Source of the DNA: Actinomycetota bacterium
GTDB lineage: Bacteria; Actinomycetota; Actinomycetes; Nanopelagicales; Nanopelagicaceae
Assembly: GCA_016870855.1 (NCBI GenBank)
Contig: VGAF01000001.1
Span: forward strand, 1-64,000
Direction: 5' to 3'
DNA: 64,000 bases
In this document: positions 8,105 through 15,975 of the stretch, one piece after another
Layout: every line of letters starts with the position of its first letter
Numbering within the stretch: the stretch's first letter is position 1
Notes under the pieces: model-generated
What the model was told of the DNA's origin: nothing
Seen by the model: only the letters and a program-made list of their open reading frames with translations
The model's database searches: none
Position numbers and translations under genes: made by a program

Positions 8105-9766
8105 TTATTTGAAAGCGGTAAGCCAGCAGGTCGCATCCCCCGGCAGGGTGAGCCGCCCGCCATCAATGGCGACCCCGGGCCTTGAACTGAAGAGAAGTTC
8201 AAATTCGGCGGGTACTTCAAGATCCATAGTTTGCGCCGTTGTGTTGGCAAAGAGCGCAAAGCCTGGGTGTCGCTGAAAAGCGATCACCCCATCTGGCGCC
8301 GCTAACCAATTGATTTCATAATTGCTAGAACTCTTTAGCGCTGGATGCTCGCTTCGGATTCGCAAACTCTCTCGATAGAAATTTAGCGAGCTGCTGTTCT
8401 CTTTATCTTGCGAGGCAACGCTCTTAGAGCTCCAATGTGCCGGGATTGGTAGCCAAGGCTCTCCAGTTGTAAATCCAAACTTGTTTGTGGCTTCATTTGC
8501 GGTATCCCACGGCAACGGAATCCGTGCTCCATCGCGCCCCTTATCTTTTCCATTAGTGCGGAAGAAGATTGGATCTTGTCTAACTTCATCTGAGAGCTCG
8601 CCATCGGCTAGCCCCAGCTCTTCTCCTTGGAATATGTAGATACCGCCTGGAAGTGCATGAGTGAGCAGTGCAAAGGCTCTAGCGCGCCACTCTCCTATTT
8701 CGCCGCCGCCAAGTCTTGTTACTAATCGCGGGGAGTCATGATTTGAGAGTACCCAAGTTGGCGGAGCAGCTACAGCGGCAACTTCAGAGAGAGTTCGCTT
8801 AATTGCCGGAATCAAAGTGATAGCGCTCCAAGGCGCAACTAGAAAATCAAAGTTAAAGATCTGATGTAGTTCATCACTTCTCACATAACGCGCTGCACGC
8901 GAACTGGGATGGACCCACGCTTCCGCAACCGAAATCCGCTCCCCCGGATATGAATCGAAAATCTTTCGCCAGCCTCGATAGATCTGATGGACGCCTTCAC
9001 GATCGAAGAAAGGAACATCACTTAGTAGTTCTGCGCGTTCATTATCTGGCATATCAGTTACATCAAGTCGGAGCGCTCTAGTTAAAGCTTCTGGGTCATG
9101 ATGATCTTTCAAAATCTCATCTTTGGCTAAACCATGTGCCACATCGATTCGAAAACCATCAGCGCCCAGATCAAGCCAGAATCGAAGCGTGGCTTCGAAA
9201 TCCTCCCGCACTTCTTGGTTATCCCAATTTAAATCTGCCTGGGTTGAATCAAATAGATGTAGATACCACTGGCCCGCAGTTCCATCCTTTTCGGTGATGC
9301 GACTCCATGCTGGTCCTCCGAAAATCGAATTCCAATTGTTTGGCGGGCTCTCACCAGTTGCACCACGACCATCGTAAAAATGAAACCGCGCTCGTTCGCG
9401 CGATCTTTTAGGAGAATTCAAGGCGGCTTTAAACCAGTGATGTTCGGTGGAGAAATGATTTGGAACAATGTCAACGATGATCTTCAAGCCAACTTTATGA
9501 GCGCCGTCAATGAGCGCTTTGGCATCACCTAAATCTCCAAATCTAGGATCAACATCGCGCGGATCGGCGACGTCATAACCACCATCCTTATTTGGAGACT
9601 TATAGAACGGACTCAACCAAATCGCATCTACACCGAGAGATTTCAGGTAATCGATACGTGTTGATACGCCCTTGAGGTCACCCTCACCATCGCCATTGCT
9701 ATCTTGAAATGAGCGCGGATATACCTGGTAGATGGCGCTGTTGGGCCACCAAGACTTCACTCTCAT
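8105..9766 (-). CDS. GH13 alpha-glucosidase (oligo-1,6-glucosidase / maltase type)
   Basis: 553 residues, cytoplasmic (no signal peptide). The TIM-barrel motifs are all present: the metal-binding loop DSNGDGEGD (22-30), DIVPNH (99-104), nucleophile Asp208 in GFRIDVAH, acid/base Glu282 in ISVAEAW and transition-state Asp344 in LSNHDS. QADLNW near 176 replaces the QPDLNW typical of exo-acting alpha-glucosidases. It hydrolyses alpha-glucosidic bonds of imported oligosaccharides to glucose. The ATG overlaps the lacI-type regulator stop (ATGA), so regulator and enzyme are co-transcribed. Downstream comes the transporter operon, 127 bases away. Confidence 0.9.
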   Translation of the reverse strand: MRVKSWWPNSAIYQVYPRSFQDSNGDGEGDLKGVSTRIDYLKSLGVDAIWLSPFYKSPNKDGGYDVADPRDVDPRFGDLGDAKALIDGAHKVGLKIIVDIVPNHFSTEHHWFKAALNSPKRSRERARFHFYDGRGATGESPPNNWNSIFGGPAWSRITEKDGTAGQWYLHLFDSTQADLNWDNQEVREDFEATLRFWLDLGADGFRIDVAHGLAKDEILKDHHDPEALTRALRLDVTDMPDNERAELLSDVPFFDREGVHQIYRGWRKIFDSYPGERISVAEAWVHPSSRAARYVRSDELHQIFNFDFLVAPWSAITLIPAIKRTLSEVAAVAAPPTWVLSNHDSPRLVTRLGGGEIGEWRARAFALLTHALPGGIYIFQGEELGLADGELSDEVRQDPIFFRTNGKDKGRDGARIPLPWDTANEATNKFGFTTGEPWLPIPAHWSSKSVASQDKENSSSLNFYRESLRIRSEHPALKSSSNYEINWLAAPDGVIAFQRHPGFALFANTTAQTMDLEVPAEFELLFSSRPGVAIDGGRLTLPGDATCWLTAFK

Positions 9767-10782
9767 TGCTGCTCGTCAGGGTTTATTCGTCTGGTGGAGT
9801 TACGGACAACCAGGGTGGTTGGCATCGTGAGTGAGTGCGGTTCGCTACGAGGTGACTTCAACCGCTCCATGATTGACCAGGCAGCCATCTCGCCCATAAG
9901 CGGAACTGGCTGTTCAATCGTTGTGAGATCAGAGAATTCCGCCATTTCGTGGCCATCAAAACCAATAATTGAGATGTCCTCAGGAACTCTTAATCCATTA
10001 CGTCGAATTGCTTGAAGCGCGCCAAATGCCATCTCATCCGAGAGTGCAAAGATTGCCGTTGGTCGATTCGGTCGGGCAAGGAGATCATCCATTGCGCGGC
10101 TCGCACCATGCATGGTGAAGTCGCCATGCGCTTCGCGAGAGGGCACCCACTCCAATCCGCTCTCGGCAAGTACTTGCATAAATCCAGTCCGGCGATCTTG
10201 GGGCACATTGAAACCGAGCGGATCATCAGGGCGGCCCGAGATCAGACCAATCTTCATATGTCCAAGGTTTACTAGATGTTGTGTTGCCGTTCGTGCGCCG
10301 GCGACATCATCAATGGCAACGCTGGCACAGCCTTCATGGTGCATGCCAACGAGCGCAATCGGGATACCCAAGTTGAGCATCGATTCAAACTCACCCTCAG
10401 TTGGCGGCAGGCTTATGACGATTAAACCATCAACGCGCCCCTTCAAGAGTTGATGCTGAAAGAGGCGCTCACGACTCTTGAGTTGTGAGAAGTTGTAGAG
10501 CAGCAGATCCAAACCTGCCTCCCGGAGGGCCTGTTCGGCGCCGCTCAATACTTGGGCGAAGTACCAACGTGAAATATAAGGAGCAACAACGCCTACTGAA
10601 TTCGTTCGCGAAAAGATGCGTTGCGCTTGGCGCTGTGGAAGTGGGTAGTCGAGCGCTTCAGCGGCAGCAAGAATTCGCTCGCGAGTTTGCGCATTTACAT
10701 GGCTCATACCGCGCAGCGCCCGCGAAACTGTCGCTATCGATACGCCAGCAGCTGCTGCAACATCTTTTATACCGACAGTCAT
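9763..10782 (-). CDS. LacI-family transcriptional regulator of the sugar module
   Basis: 339 residues. The N-terminal HTH is IKDVAAAAGVSIATVSRALRG at 5-25, followed by the hinge helix region and a periplasmic-binding-protein fold with GLIVI, DDVAGARTATQHL, ALSDEMAFGALQAI and IGFDGHE. It should bind DNA when the inducer sugar is absent. It has a good ribosome site (AAAGG). Translational overlap with the GH13 gene and proximity to the transporter make these its likely targets, together with its own promoter. Confidence 0.92.
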   Translation of the reverse strand: MTVGIKDVAAAAGVSIATVSRALRGMSHVNAQTRERILAAAEALDYPLPQRQAQRIFSRTNSVGVVAPYISRWYFAQVLSGAEQALREAGLDLLLYNFSQLKSRERLFQHQLLKGRVDGLIVISLPPTEGEFESMLNLGIPIALVGMHHEGCASVAIDDVAGARTATQHLVNLGHMKIGLISGRPDDPLGFNVPQDRRTGFMQVLAESGLEWVPSREAHGDFTMHGASRAMDDLLARPNRPTAIFALSDEMAFGALQAIRRNGLRVPEDISIIGFDGHEMAEFSDLTTIEQPVPLMGEMAAWSIMERLKSPRSEPHSLTMPTTLVVRNSTRRINPDEQQ

Positions 10783-10825
10783 TACGACCTTTCCTGGAAA
10801 TCTACCTCCGAAACCTGTAAATCTC

Positions 10826-10840
10826 TGTAAGCGCTAAAAC
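10826..10840. promoter_or_regulatory. Candidate LacI-type operator
   Basis: TGTAAGCGCTAAAAC lies about 45 bases before the regulator ATG. The core AGCGCT is palindromic and the left half TGTAAGCG is a classic LacI/GalR half-site; the right half is degenerate. It sits between the regulator and the divergent DUF1501 gene. Caution: AGCGC-like strings are frequent throughout this window, so the core alone has little weight. Confidence 0.4.
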
Positions 10841-10932
10841 TAGTCTGAAAGAGGGTGGGCCGCTAGGGGCGTGCGCCTTGATATCATAACCCCTATAAAA
10901 CTGTTTCGGAACTGCGAATCGAGAGACCGACC

Positions 10933-11976
10933 TTGGACACAGTAAACAGGCGAAGGTTCATTGAATTGACTGGTGCTGGAGACAAAGCTCGTGCTGCAAA
11001 GACTCTCTCGTTTGATGAAATAGTTAAACAGGGCAAGTCGAAGCCCTTTGACGCTAATAGTTCAATCTTGGTGATTGTCACTTTGTATGGTGGTAATGAT
11101 GGATTGAGCACATTGATTCCTTTTCGAGACCCAAATTACTTTTCGCTAAGACCTACACTCTCATTCCAAGAAGACGAAGTGATTCCGTTAGATGAGGATC
11201 TCGCACTAAATGCTTCTATGGTTGGGTTTAAAGAGCTCTGGGATGACGGAACCTTGGGGATAGTACGAGGGGTTGGCTATCCAAGAACTGAGCATTCGCA
11301 CTTTTCTTCAATGGCTATCTGGCAGAGCGCAAACCTGAGTGCCGTTAACTCGGGCTGGGTTGGACGCTGGATTGACACACAACAGCACGATGAATTTCTG
11401 GCAATAAATCTGGGATCAATTCTCCCGCCCTTGTTGGTAGGCAACAAACTATCTGGCTCAGTTCTTCCGATGGCTCAGGCGAATACTAATTTAGGGTCCT
11501 CAAAGTTAGCGCAGCAACTGCAGACTGTTGCGCAACTAATCGCAGCAGATGCGCCCACTCGGGTTTGGTCGGTGTCACTCGGTGGATTTGATACCCACTC
11601 TGATGCGAAGGAAACACAGTCAAAACTGCTGGGCCAGGTGTCAGATGCAATCGCAGACTTTATGGCAAAACTCAAAGAGATTGGCCGGAGTAAGAACGTG
11701 ACTATCTTGGTTTACAGTGAGTTCGGCCGACGCGTTCGAGCAAATGAAACGGATGGGACTGATCATGGAACCTCAAATCCAGTCTTCCTAATTGGTGAAA
11801 GAGTTCAAGGAGGGTTCCATGGCGAAAACCCTTCACTCGACTCCAAAGGCAGAGATGATCTTTCCGTAACCACGGACTTTAGAGATATCTATGGAGAGGT
11901 ACTTGAGAAGATTCTGGGTACGGACTCAGATCGAGTTATCAATAAAACTAGACGAGACTTGAGTTTATTCAAGTGA
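10933..11976 (+). CDS. DUF1501 family protein without a hydrophobic Tat signal core
   Basis: 347 residues from a TTG start at 10933; a stop at 10879 limits any upstream extension. The body matches DUF1501: LYGGNDGLSTLIPF, GVGYPRTEHSHFSSMAIWQ, SLGGFDTHSD, YSEFGRRVRANETDGTDHG. The family is usually Tat-exported and encoded beside a DUF1800 gene. Here the N-terminus keeps the RRRF start (6-9) and ELTGAG, but it continues with DKARAAKTLSF, so the hydrophobic region is missing. No DUF1800 gene is adjacent. It may be cytoplasmic, or exported with a partner. TATAAA at 10894-10899 may serve as the -10 box. Confidence 0.82.
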   Translation: MDTVNRRRFIELTGAGDKARAAKTLSFDEIVKQGKSKPFDANSSILVIVTLYGGNDGLSTLIPFRDPNYFSLRPTLSFQEDEVIPLDEDLALNASMVGFKELWDDGTLGIVRGVGYPRTEHSHFSSMAIWQSANLSAVNSGWVGRWIDTQQHDEFLAINLGSILPPLLVGNKLSGSVLPMAQANTNLGSSKLAQQLQTVAQLIAADAPTRVWSVSLGGFDTHSDAKETQSKLLGQVSDAIADFMAKLKEIGRSKNVTILVYSEFGRRVRANETDGTDHGTSNPVFLIGERVQGGFHGENPSLDSKGRDDLSVTTDFRDIYGEVLEKILGTDSDRVINKTRRDLSLFK

Positions 11977-12329
11977 ATGAGTCCTCACAAGATCAGATAA
12001 TTCAACTGGCATATACGCGTTGGCTTATTGAGTTTCGCCCAAGCAAACTCGCAACTGGAGAACTGTTTAAGTTTGATGTAATTGGTGACGTTGTTGAAAT
12101 GGAATCAAACTCACCCAACACGATATGGAGCGAAGTCTGGGACTTTGCTAGCCGTAAGCCCGTGATCCGTTCTGGCGCCTTGGATCATCATTGCGGTGGC
12201 GTGAGTTGGTACGTTACGGAGATTCCTTGGCATCGAGAGACATTGGTCTATGAGGTGCCCGAAACGCTCACTTTCAAAGCAGGTATGGCGGTCTGGTCTG
12301 AATTTTGGAGTATGGACACCTCACGTTAG
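11973..12329 (+). CDS. Hypothetical protein translationally coupled to DUF1501 gene
   Basis: 118 residues from GTG 11973, which overlaps the DUF1501 stop by four bases (GTGA). It is soluble with no signal peptide. It is rich in Trp (8 residues), with a central DHHCGGVSWYVTEIPWHRE segment carrying His and Cys residues that might bind a metal. No family was recognised. It ends directly before the glycosylase ATG (TAGATG), so the three genes form one transcription unit. The function is unknown. Confidence 0.6.
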   Translation: MNESSQDQIIQLAYTRWLIEFRPSKLATGELFKFDVIGDVVEMESNSPNTIWSEVWDFASRKPVIRSGALDHHCGGVSWYVTEIPWHRETLVYEVPETLTFKAGMAVWSEFWSMDTSR

Positions 12330-12956
12330 ATGCACATTACTTCAAATAAATCCCGGGCAATCGGGCGAGAAATATCACGGATTGAGCCGCGCTTTGCCGA
12401 AGTTATAGCTGAGTTCGCGCCCTGCCCGATTGGCGTAACTAAATCTCGCGAGAGCAACTTTGCGGCGCTAGCAAGTTCAATTCTTTCGCAACAACTCTCT
12501 GTCAAGGCAGCTGCGACAATTACCGATCGAGTTCGATTGATGGCAGGTGGGCGCCTCGATCCGAAACAAATCGCGAAGTCTCGGATAACTGAACTTCGTA
12601 GCCTCGGCTGCTCGGCTACGAAAGCGCGCGCGCTTCTTGAGTTGGCTCAGAAGAGCGCGAGCGGTGAGTTACCGATCCGTTCACTTCACCGGAAGAGCGA
12701 TGCTGAGATTGAGGCTCTGCTGCTGCCGCTACATGGCATCGGGAAGTGGACCGTCGAGATGTTTCTAATCTTCCAACTAGGTCGAGTTGATATCTGGCCG
12801 GTCGGCGACCTTGGGGTTCGCCGTGGCTGGGAGAAGATTTTCGGGATGCGAAGTGAAATTTCACCTGAACGGTTAGCGGTTTTGGGTGAAAAGTTCGCGC
12901 CGTATCGCAGCCATCTTGCTTGGTATTGCTGGCGCGCCCACTCAATCTACGAGTGA
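12330..12956 (+). CDS. DNA-3-methyladenine glycosylase II, AlkA/HhH-GPD family
   Basis: 208 residues. The HhH-GPD core is clear: SSILSQQLSVKAA near 50, then the helix-hairpin-helix LPLHGIGKWTVEMFL at about 133-147, followed by WPVGDLGVRRG with the catalytic aspartate in GDLG (about 157). These enzymes remove alkylated purines in base excision repair. It is shorter than E. coli AlkA, as in many actinobacterial forms that lack the N-terminal domain. It is the third gene of the DUF1501 run and converges on msrB. Confidence 0.88.
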   Translation: MHITSNKSRAIGREISRIEPRFAEVIAEFAPCPIGVTKSRESNFAALASSILSQQLSVKAAATITDRVRLMAGGRLDPKQIAKSRITELRSLGCSATKARALLELAQKSASGELPIRSLHRKSDAEIEALLLPLHGIGKWTVEMFLIFQLGRVDIWPVGDLGVRRGWEKIFGMRSEISPERLAVLGEKFAPYRSHLAWYCWRAHSIYE

Positions 12957-12967
12957 GCCAGTGCGAA

Positions 12968-13420
12968 TTAGGGCTTTGGCCTTAGTTCTAGCGCGACTGA
13001 GTTGATGCACCAACGTTGATCGGTTGGCACGGCATAACCTTCTCCTTCAAAGACATGTCCTAGGTGCGAACCGCATTTTGCGCATCGCACTTCCGTGCGA
13101 ATACGCGGCGCAAGCGATCGATCTTCAAGAAGTATCACAGCATCGCCCTCTTTTGGTGCATAAAAAGACGGCCAACCACAACCGGAATGAAACTTCTCCT
13201 CACTTCTAAAGAGCTTAGCTCCACATGCCTTACATTCATAGACTCCGATAGTTTCAGTCTCGTAATACTTTCCAGTGAATGCGACTTCGGTTCCTGCCTT
13301 ACGAAGTACATCGAATGAAAGTGGATCTAGTTGGTTTTCTAGTTTCGAATCATCAATCTGAACTTCAAAAGGCTTTCCGGTAAGCGGATTAATCTTGGGA
13401 AGAATTGAGCCAGGTTCCAT
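12968..13420 (-). CDS. msrB: Peptide-methionine (R)-S-oxide reductase
   Basis: 150 residues from ATG 13420. Two CxxC zinc pairs are present (Cys63/66 and Cys113/116), with HSGCGWPSF at 78-86 and the catalytic cysteine in RWCINSVAL (Cys138). It reduces methionine-R-sulfoxide in proteins. The frame stays open further upstream, but that extension is the 3' part of msrA in another frame; the ATG one base after the msrA stop is the natural start. It forms a two-gene oxidative repair operon with msrA. Confidence 0.95.
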   Translation of the reverse strand: MEPGSILPKINPLTGKPFEVQIDDSKLENQLDPLSFDVLRKAGTEVAFTGKYYETETIGVYECKACGAKLFRSEEKFHSGCGWPSFYAPKEGDAVILLEDRSLAPRIRTEVRCAKCGSHLGHVFEGEGYAVPTDQRWCINSVALELRPKP

Positions 13421-13421
13421 C

Positions 13422-13955
13422 TCAGCTCTTGACTTTCGGGAATGGGATTCCAGTCGATGAGTGGCAGTCGTAACCATTTGGGTTCTTCTCGAGATAACGT
13501 TGGTGATACTCCTCCGCTGGCCAATAAGTGTGTGGCGCCGCTTCTTGAATCTCGGTGACGATTTCGCCAAAACCTTGGGCCTTAAGAACATCGTTATACA
13601 GCTCGCGCGTATTAACAGCGCTAATCATCTGTTCGTCACTAGTTACAAATATGGCACTTCGATATTGAGTTCCAATATCGCCACCTTGACGGTTTAATGA
13701 AGTTGGATCGTGCATGGTCCAAAACTCTTCTAGTAAGCGTTCGTATGTAATCTTGGTGGGATCGAAAATTACTTCGACCGTCTCGGCATGATTTGTGGTT
13801 CCAGTGCAAACTTGCTCGTAAGAAGGATTTGGTCTAGTTCCACCCATGTAACCAACGGAAGTTGATACAACGCCATCGAGATTCCAGAAGCGCCGTTCTG
13901 CGCCCCAGAAGCAACCAGTTGCAAAATATGCTTTCGGAATAGAAATCTCGCTCAT
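13422..13955 (-). CDS. msrA: Peptide-methionine (S)-S-oxide reductase
   Basis: About 177 residues. The signature ATGCFWGAERRFW carries the catalytic cysteine (Cys15 from this start), and the C-terminal QRYLEKNPNGYDCH is also typical. It reduces methionine-S-sulfoxide, complementing MsrB. ATG 13955 was chosen; a GTG six bases upstream is possible and there is no clear Shine-Dalgarno for either. It is transcribed divergently from the tRNA-Arg gene. Confidence 0.95.
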   Translation of the reverse strand: MSEISIPKAYFATGCFWGAERRFWNLDGVVSTSVGYMGGTRPNPSYEQVCTGTTNHAETVEVIFDPTKITYERLLEEFWTMHDPTSLNRQGGDIGTQYRSAIFVTSDEQMISAVNTRELYNDVLKAQGFGEIVTEIQEAAPHTYWPAEEYHQRYLEKNPNGYDCHSSTGIPFPKVKS

Positions 13956-13998
13956 CCCCACATCTTGGCATGAGATTTGACTGATAGCCTTATCGAAA

Positions 13999-14070
13999 GC
14001 CCCCGTAGCTCAGGGGATAGAGCACTGCCCTCCGGAGGCAGGTGCACAGGTTCGAATCCTGTCGGGGGCG
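13999..14070 (+). tRNA. tRNA-Arg (anticodon CCG)
   Basis: The cloverleaf is complete over 72 bases: acceptor GCCCCCG/CGGGGGC, D-stem GCTC/GAGC, anticodon stem CTGCC/GGCAG with loop CTCCGGA (anticodon CCG, reading CGG) and T-arm ACAGG TTCGAAT CCTGT. The discriminator is G. The 3' CCA is not encoded and must be added by the CCA-adding enzyme. Confidence 0.97.
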
Positions 14071-14101
14071 CATCTGAGCGATAACTCACCTTTCGAGACT
14101 A

Positions 14102-14135
14102 TTGAGTATCGAGGCATAACGCGAGAGAATTCTCT
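14102..14135 (+). promoter_or_regulatory. Candidate whiB1 promoter with overlapping palindrome
   Basis: TTGAGT (14102-14107) and GAGAAT (14125-14130) are spaced by 17 bases and would give a leader of about 78 bases. A perfect 12-bp palindrome AGAGAATTCTCT (14124-14135) covers the -10 box and the probable start point, which suits a repressor site. WhiB1 is known to bind its own promoter in mycobacteria, but this site is not tied to it by sequence. Confidence 0.4.
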
Positions 14136-14214
14136 TCTCACCCACTCGGGAAGAACAGCTCGATTACGTTCTGGCTTATTCCTGCGCGGTCATCATTAGA
14201 AGAGAGGTCGTTAA

Positions 14215-14505
14215 ATGTCGGCGGATATGAATATGGATTGGCGCCATCGCGCCGCCTGTCGCCACGTCGACCCAGAACTCTTCTTTCCAGTTGGAAATAC
14301 TGGACCAGCCATTGCTCAAATCGAAGAGGCTAAAAGAGTCTGCGTGAAATGTGATGTCCGCGAAGCATGTCTGCAATGGGCACTTGAATCTGGACAAGAT
14401 TCTGGAGTTTGGGGTGGGTTATCTGAAGATGAGCGTCGCGCCATGAAACGTCGCGCTGCACGTCATCGCGCAAGAATGCTAGAGAACCAGAACCAGATTT
14501 CTTAA
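14215..14505 (+). CDS. whiB1: WhiB1-like iron-sulfur transcription factor
   Basis: 96 residues. Four Fe-S cysteines (15, 43, 46, 52) are spaced as in WhiB proteins, then GVWGG at 64-68 and a basic tail MKRRAARHRARM. The sequences MDWRHRAACR, ELFFPVGNTGPA and ALESGQDSGVWGGLSEDERRA match the WhiB1/WblE subgroup, an essential 4Fe-4S regulator that binds the sigma factor and reacts with NO in mycobacteria. AGAGAGG lies seven bases before the ATG. It converges on the kinase gene with only 3 bases between stops. Confidence 0.92.
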   Translation: MSADMNMDWRHRAACRHVDPELFFPVGNTGPAIAQIEEAKRVCVKCDVREACLQWALESGQDSGVWGGLSEDERRAMKRRAARHRARMLENQNQIS

Positions 14506-14508
14506 AAT

Positions 14509-15966
14509 CTAGTGGAGCTCAAACTCAATTTGAGCTTCAGTACCAGGGCTTAATCTATTAAAGCGCAATTCACCTGAGAGTTCGTTATCCGTCAAAGTCC
14601 TAACTATTTCAAGGCCAAGGCTAGAACTCTTAGTTGGATCAAAAACAGGACTCAAGCCAGCGCCATCATCTACAACCGATATTTTGAAACGGTTATCTCT
14701 TCTTATTACTTGAACTTCTAATTTGCTTCCCCGTTCATTTAAACCATGTTCGAGCGCGTTCTGGATTAACTCGGTAAGGACTAAGGCAAGCGGCGTTGCG
14801 ATGAGTGAGGGAACTAAGCCAAAGTCACCGCTTTTATTGATCTTTATCTCGGCTGGTCTAGGGCTTAGCTCCAAGGCGCTATTTAGTAACTTGACCACTA
14901 CTTCATCGAACTGGACGCTATCTTGCGAGCTGGAGGATAGAGTTTCATGAACGTGGGCGATTGATGCGATTCGCCTTATCGCCTCTTCGATAGCAGAGCG
15001 GGCAAGGCCATCCTCGGTCCGCCGGGATTGCAGCCGAAGCAAGGAAGAAACGGCTTGGAGGTTGTTCTTTACCCGATGATGAATCTCTCGAATGGTCGCA
15101 TCTTTACTTACTAGAGCGCGATCGCGCCGCCTTAGCTCGGTCACATTATGAACGAGTACGACCGCGCCAATTCGAATCTCAGATTCGGTAAGTGGAATAG
15201 CGAGGAGATCGATTACACCATCGGAATTCTCAAACTCATCGCGCCTTAGCGAGCGGCCACTCATGACAACCCGCCAACTCTCTTCACGTGGCTCTCGGCC
15301 TCGAATTGGGACGGCGAGTTGATCGAGAATCTCACCAAAGTGTTGGCCATCCATATCCTTAACCCAACCAATTCGACCGAAGGCGCTTCGCGCATTGGGA
15401 CTTGCGAAAGTTATCCGGCCATCAACATCCAATCTAACTAGGCCATCACCGGCTCTCGGCGCTGTCTCGGAGCGATAGACACTTCCTTGAATTGGAAAGT
15501 TACCTTCAGCAACCATTCGATAGATATGGTTTGCAATCTCGCGGTAATTTAGCTCCAGCCTTGATGGAGTTCGCATCGTCTCAATATTTCTATGGCGCGT
15601 AATTACCGCAATCGACTTTCCACCGAATTGAACTGGAATGATCTCTTCCTTAACTGTGAACTCACCGATATTTGTCGGTTCTAAGTCGCGAATGATGTTT
15701 CCAGATTTGAATGCGCTATCGATATTTGGTTGTTCTCCAATTGCAATACTCGTTCCTACTATGTCGGTAGCAAAGACAGTTGCGGCGGTCATCGGTCTTA
15801 TCTGTGCGACTGCGATAAAACCTTGCTCGCCATGTTTAGAAATCCAGAGAACTAAATCGGCGAAGGAGAGATCGGCTAATAGTTGCCATTCTGCGATTAA
15901 ATCTGAGAGGCGGCCAAACTCCTCGCTTGCGAGCGTGGATGCGCCCGGTAGATTCCTAAATGGCAT
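14509..15966 (-). CDS. pdtaS: PdtaS-like sensor histidine kinase (HisKA_2)
   Basis: 485 residues: N-terminal GAF-like domain (about 1-150), PAS-like domain (about 172-280), then a HisKA_2 dimerisation domain with REIHHRVKNNLQAVSSLLRLQ at 293-313 (phosphoacceptor His296/297), and a HATPase with NALEHG and DDGAGL. PdtaS of actinobacteria is cytosolic and phosphorylates the ANTAR antiterminator PdtaR. PdtaR is not in this window. It neighbours whiB1 on the opposite strand and a CpaE-like ATPase gene upstream in the same direction (9-base gap). Confidence 0.88.
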   Translation of the reverse strand: MPFRNLPGASTLASEEFGRLSDLIAEWQLLADLSFADLVLWISKHGEQGFIAVAQIRPMTAATVFATDIVGTSIAIGEQPNIDSAFKSGNIIRDLEPTNIGEFTVKEEIIPVQFGGKSIAVITRHRNIETMRTPSRLELNYREIANHIYRMVAEGNFPIQGSVYRSETAPRAGDGLVRLDVDGRITFASPNARSAFGRIGWVKDMDGQHFGEILDQLAVPIRGREPREESWRVVMSGRSLRRDEFENSDGVIDLLAIPLTESEIRIGAVVLVHNVTELRRRDRALVSKDATIREIHHRVKNNLQAVSSLLRLQSRRTEDGLARSAIEEAIRRIASIAHVHETLSSSSQDSVQFDEVVVKLLNSALELSPRPAEIKINKSGDFGLVPSLIATPLALVLTELIQNALEHGLNERGSKLEVQVIRRDNRFKISVVDDGAGLSPVFDPTKSSSLGLEIVRTLTDNELSGELRFNRLSPGTEAQIEFELH

Positions 15967-15975
15967 GAGTGAAGG

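Noticed and set aside
12616..12945. 109-residue minus-strand frame within the glycosylase gene
   Set aside because: Antisense to a convincing HhH-GPD gene; composition is biased and no motif is visible.
13421..13591. 57-residue N-terminal extension of MsrB
   Set aside because: It lies inside msrA in another frame; an ATG one base after the msrA stop gives a normal-length MsrB.
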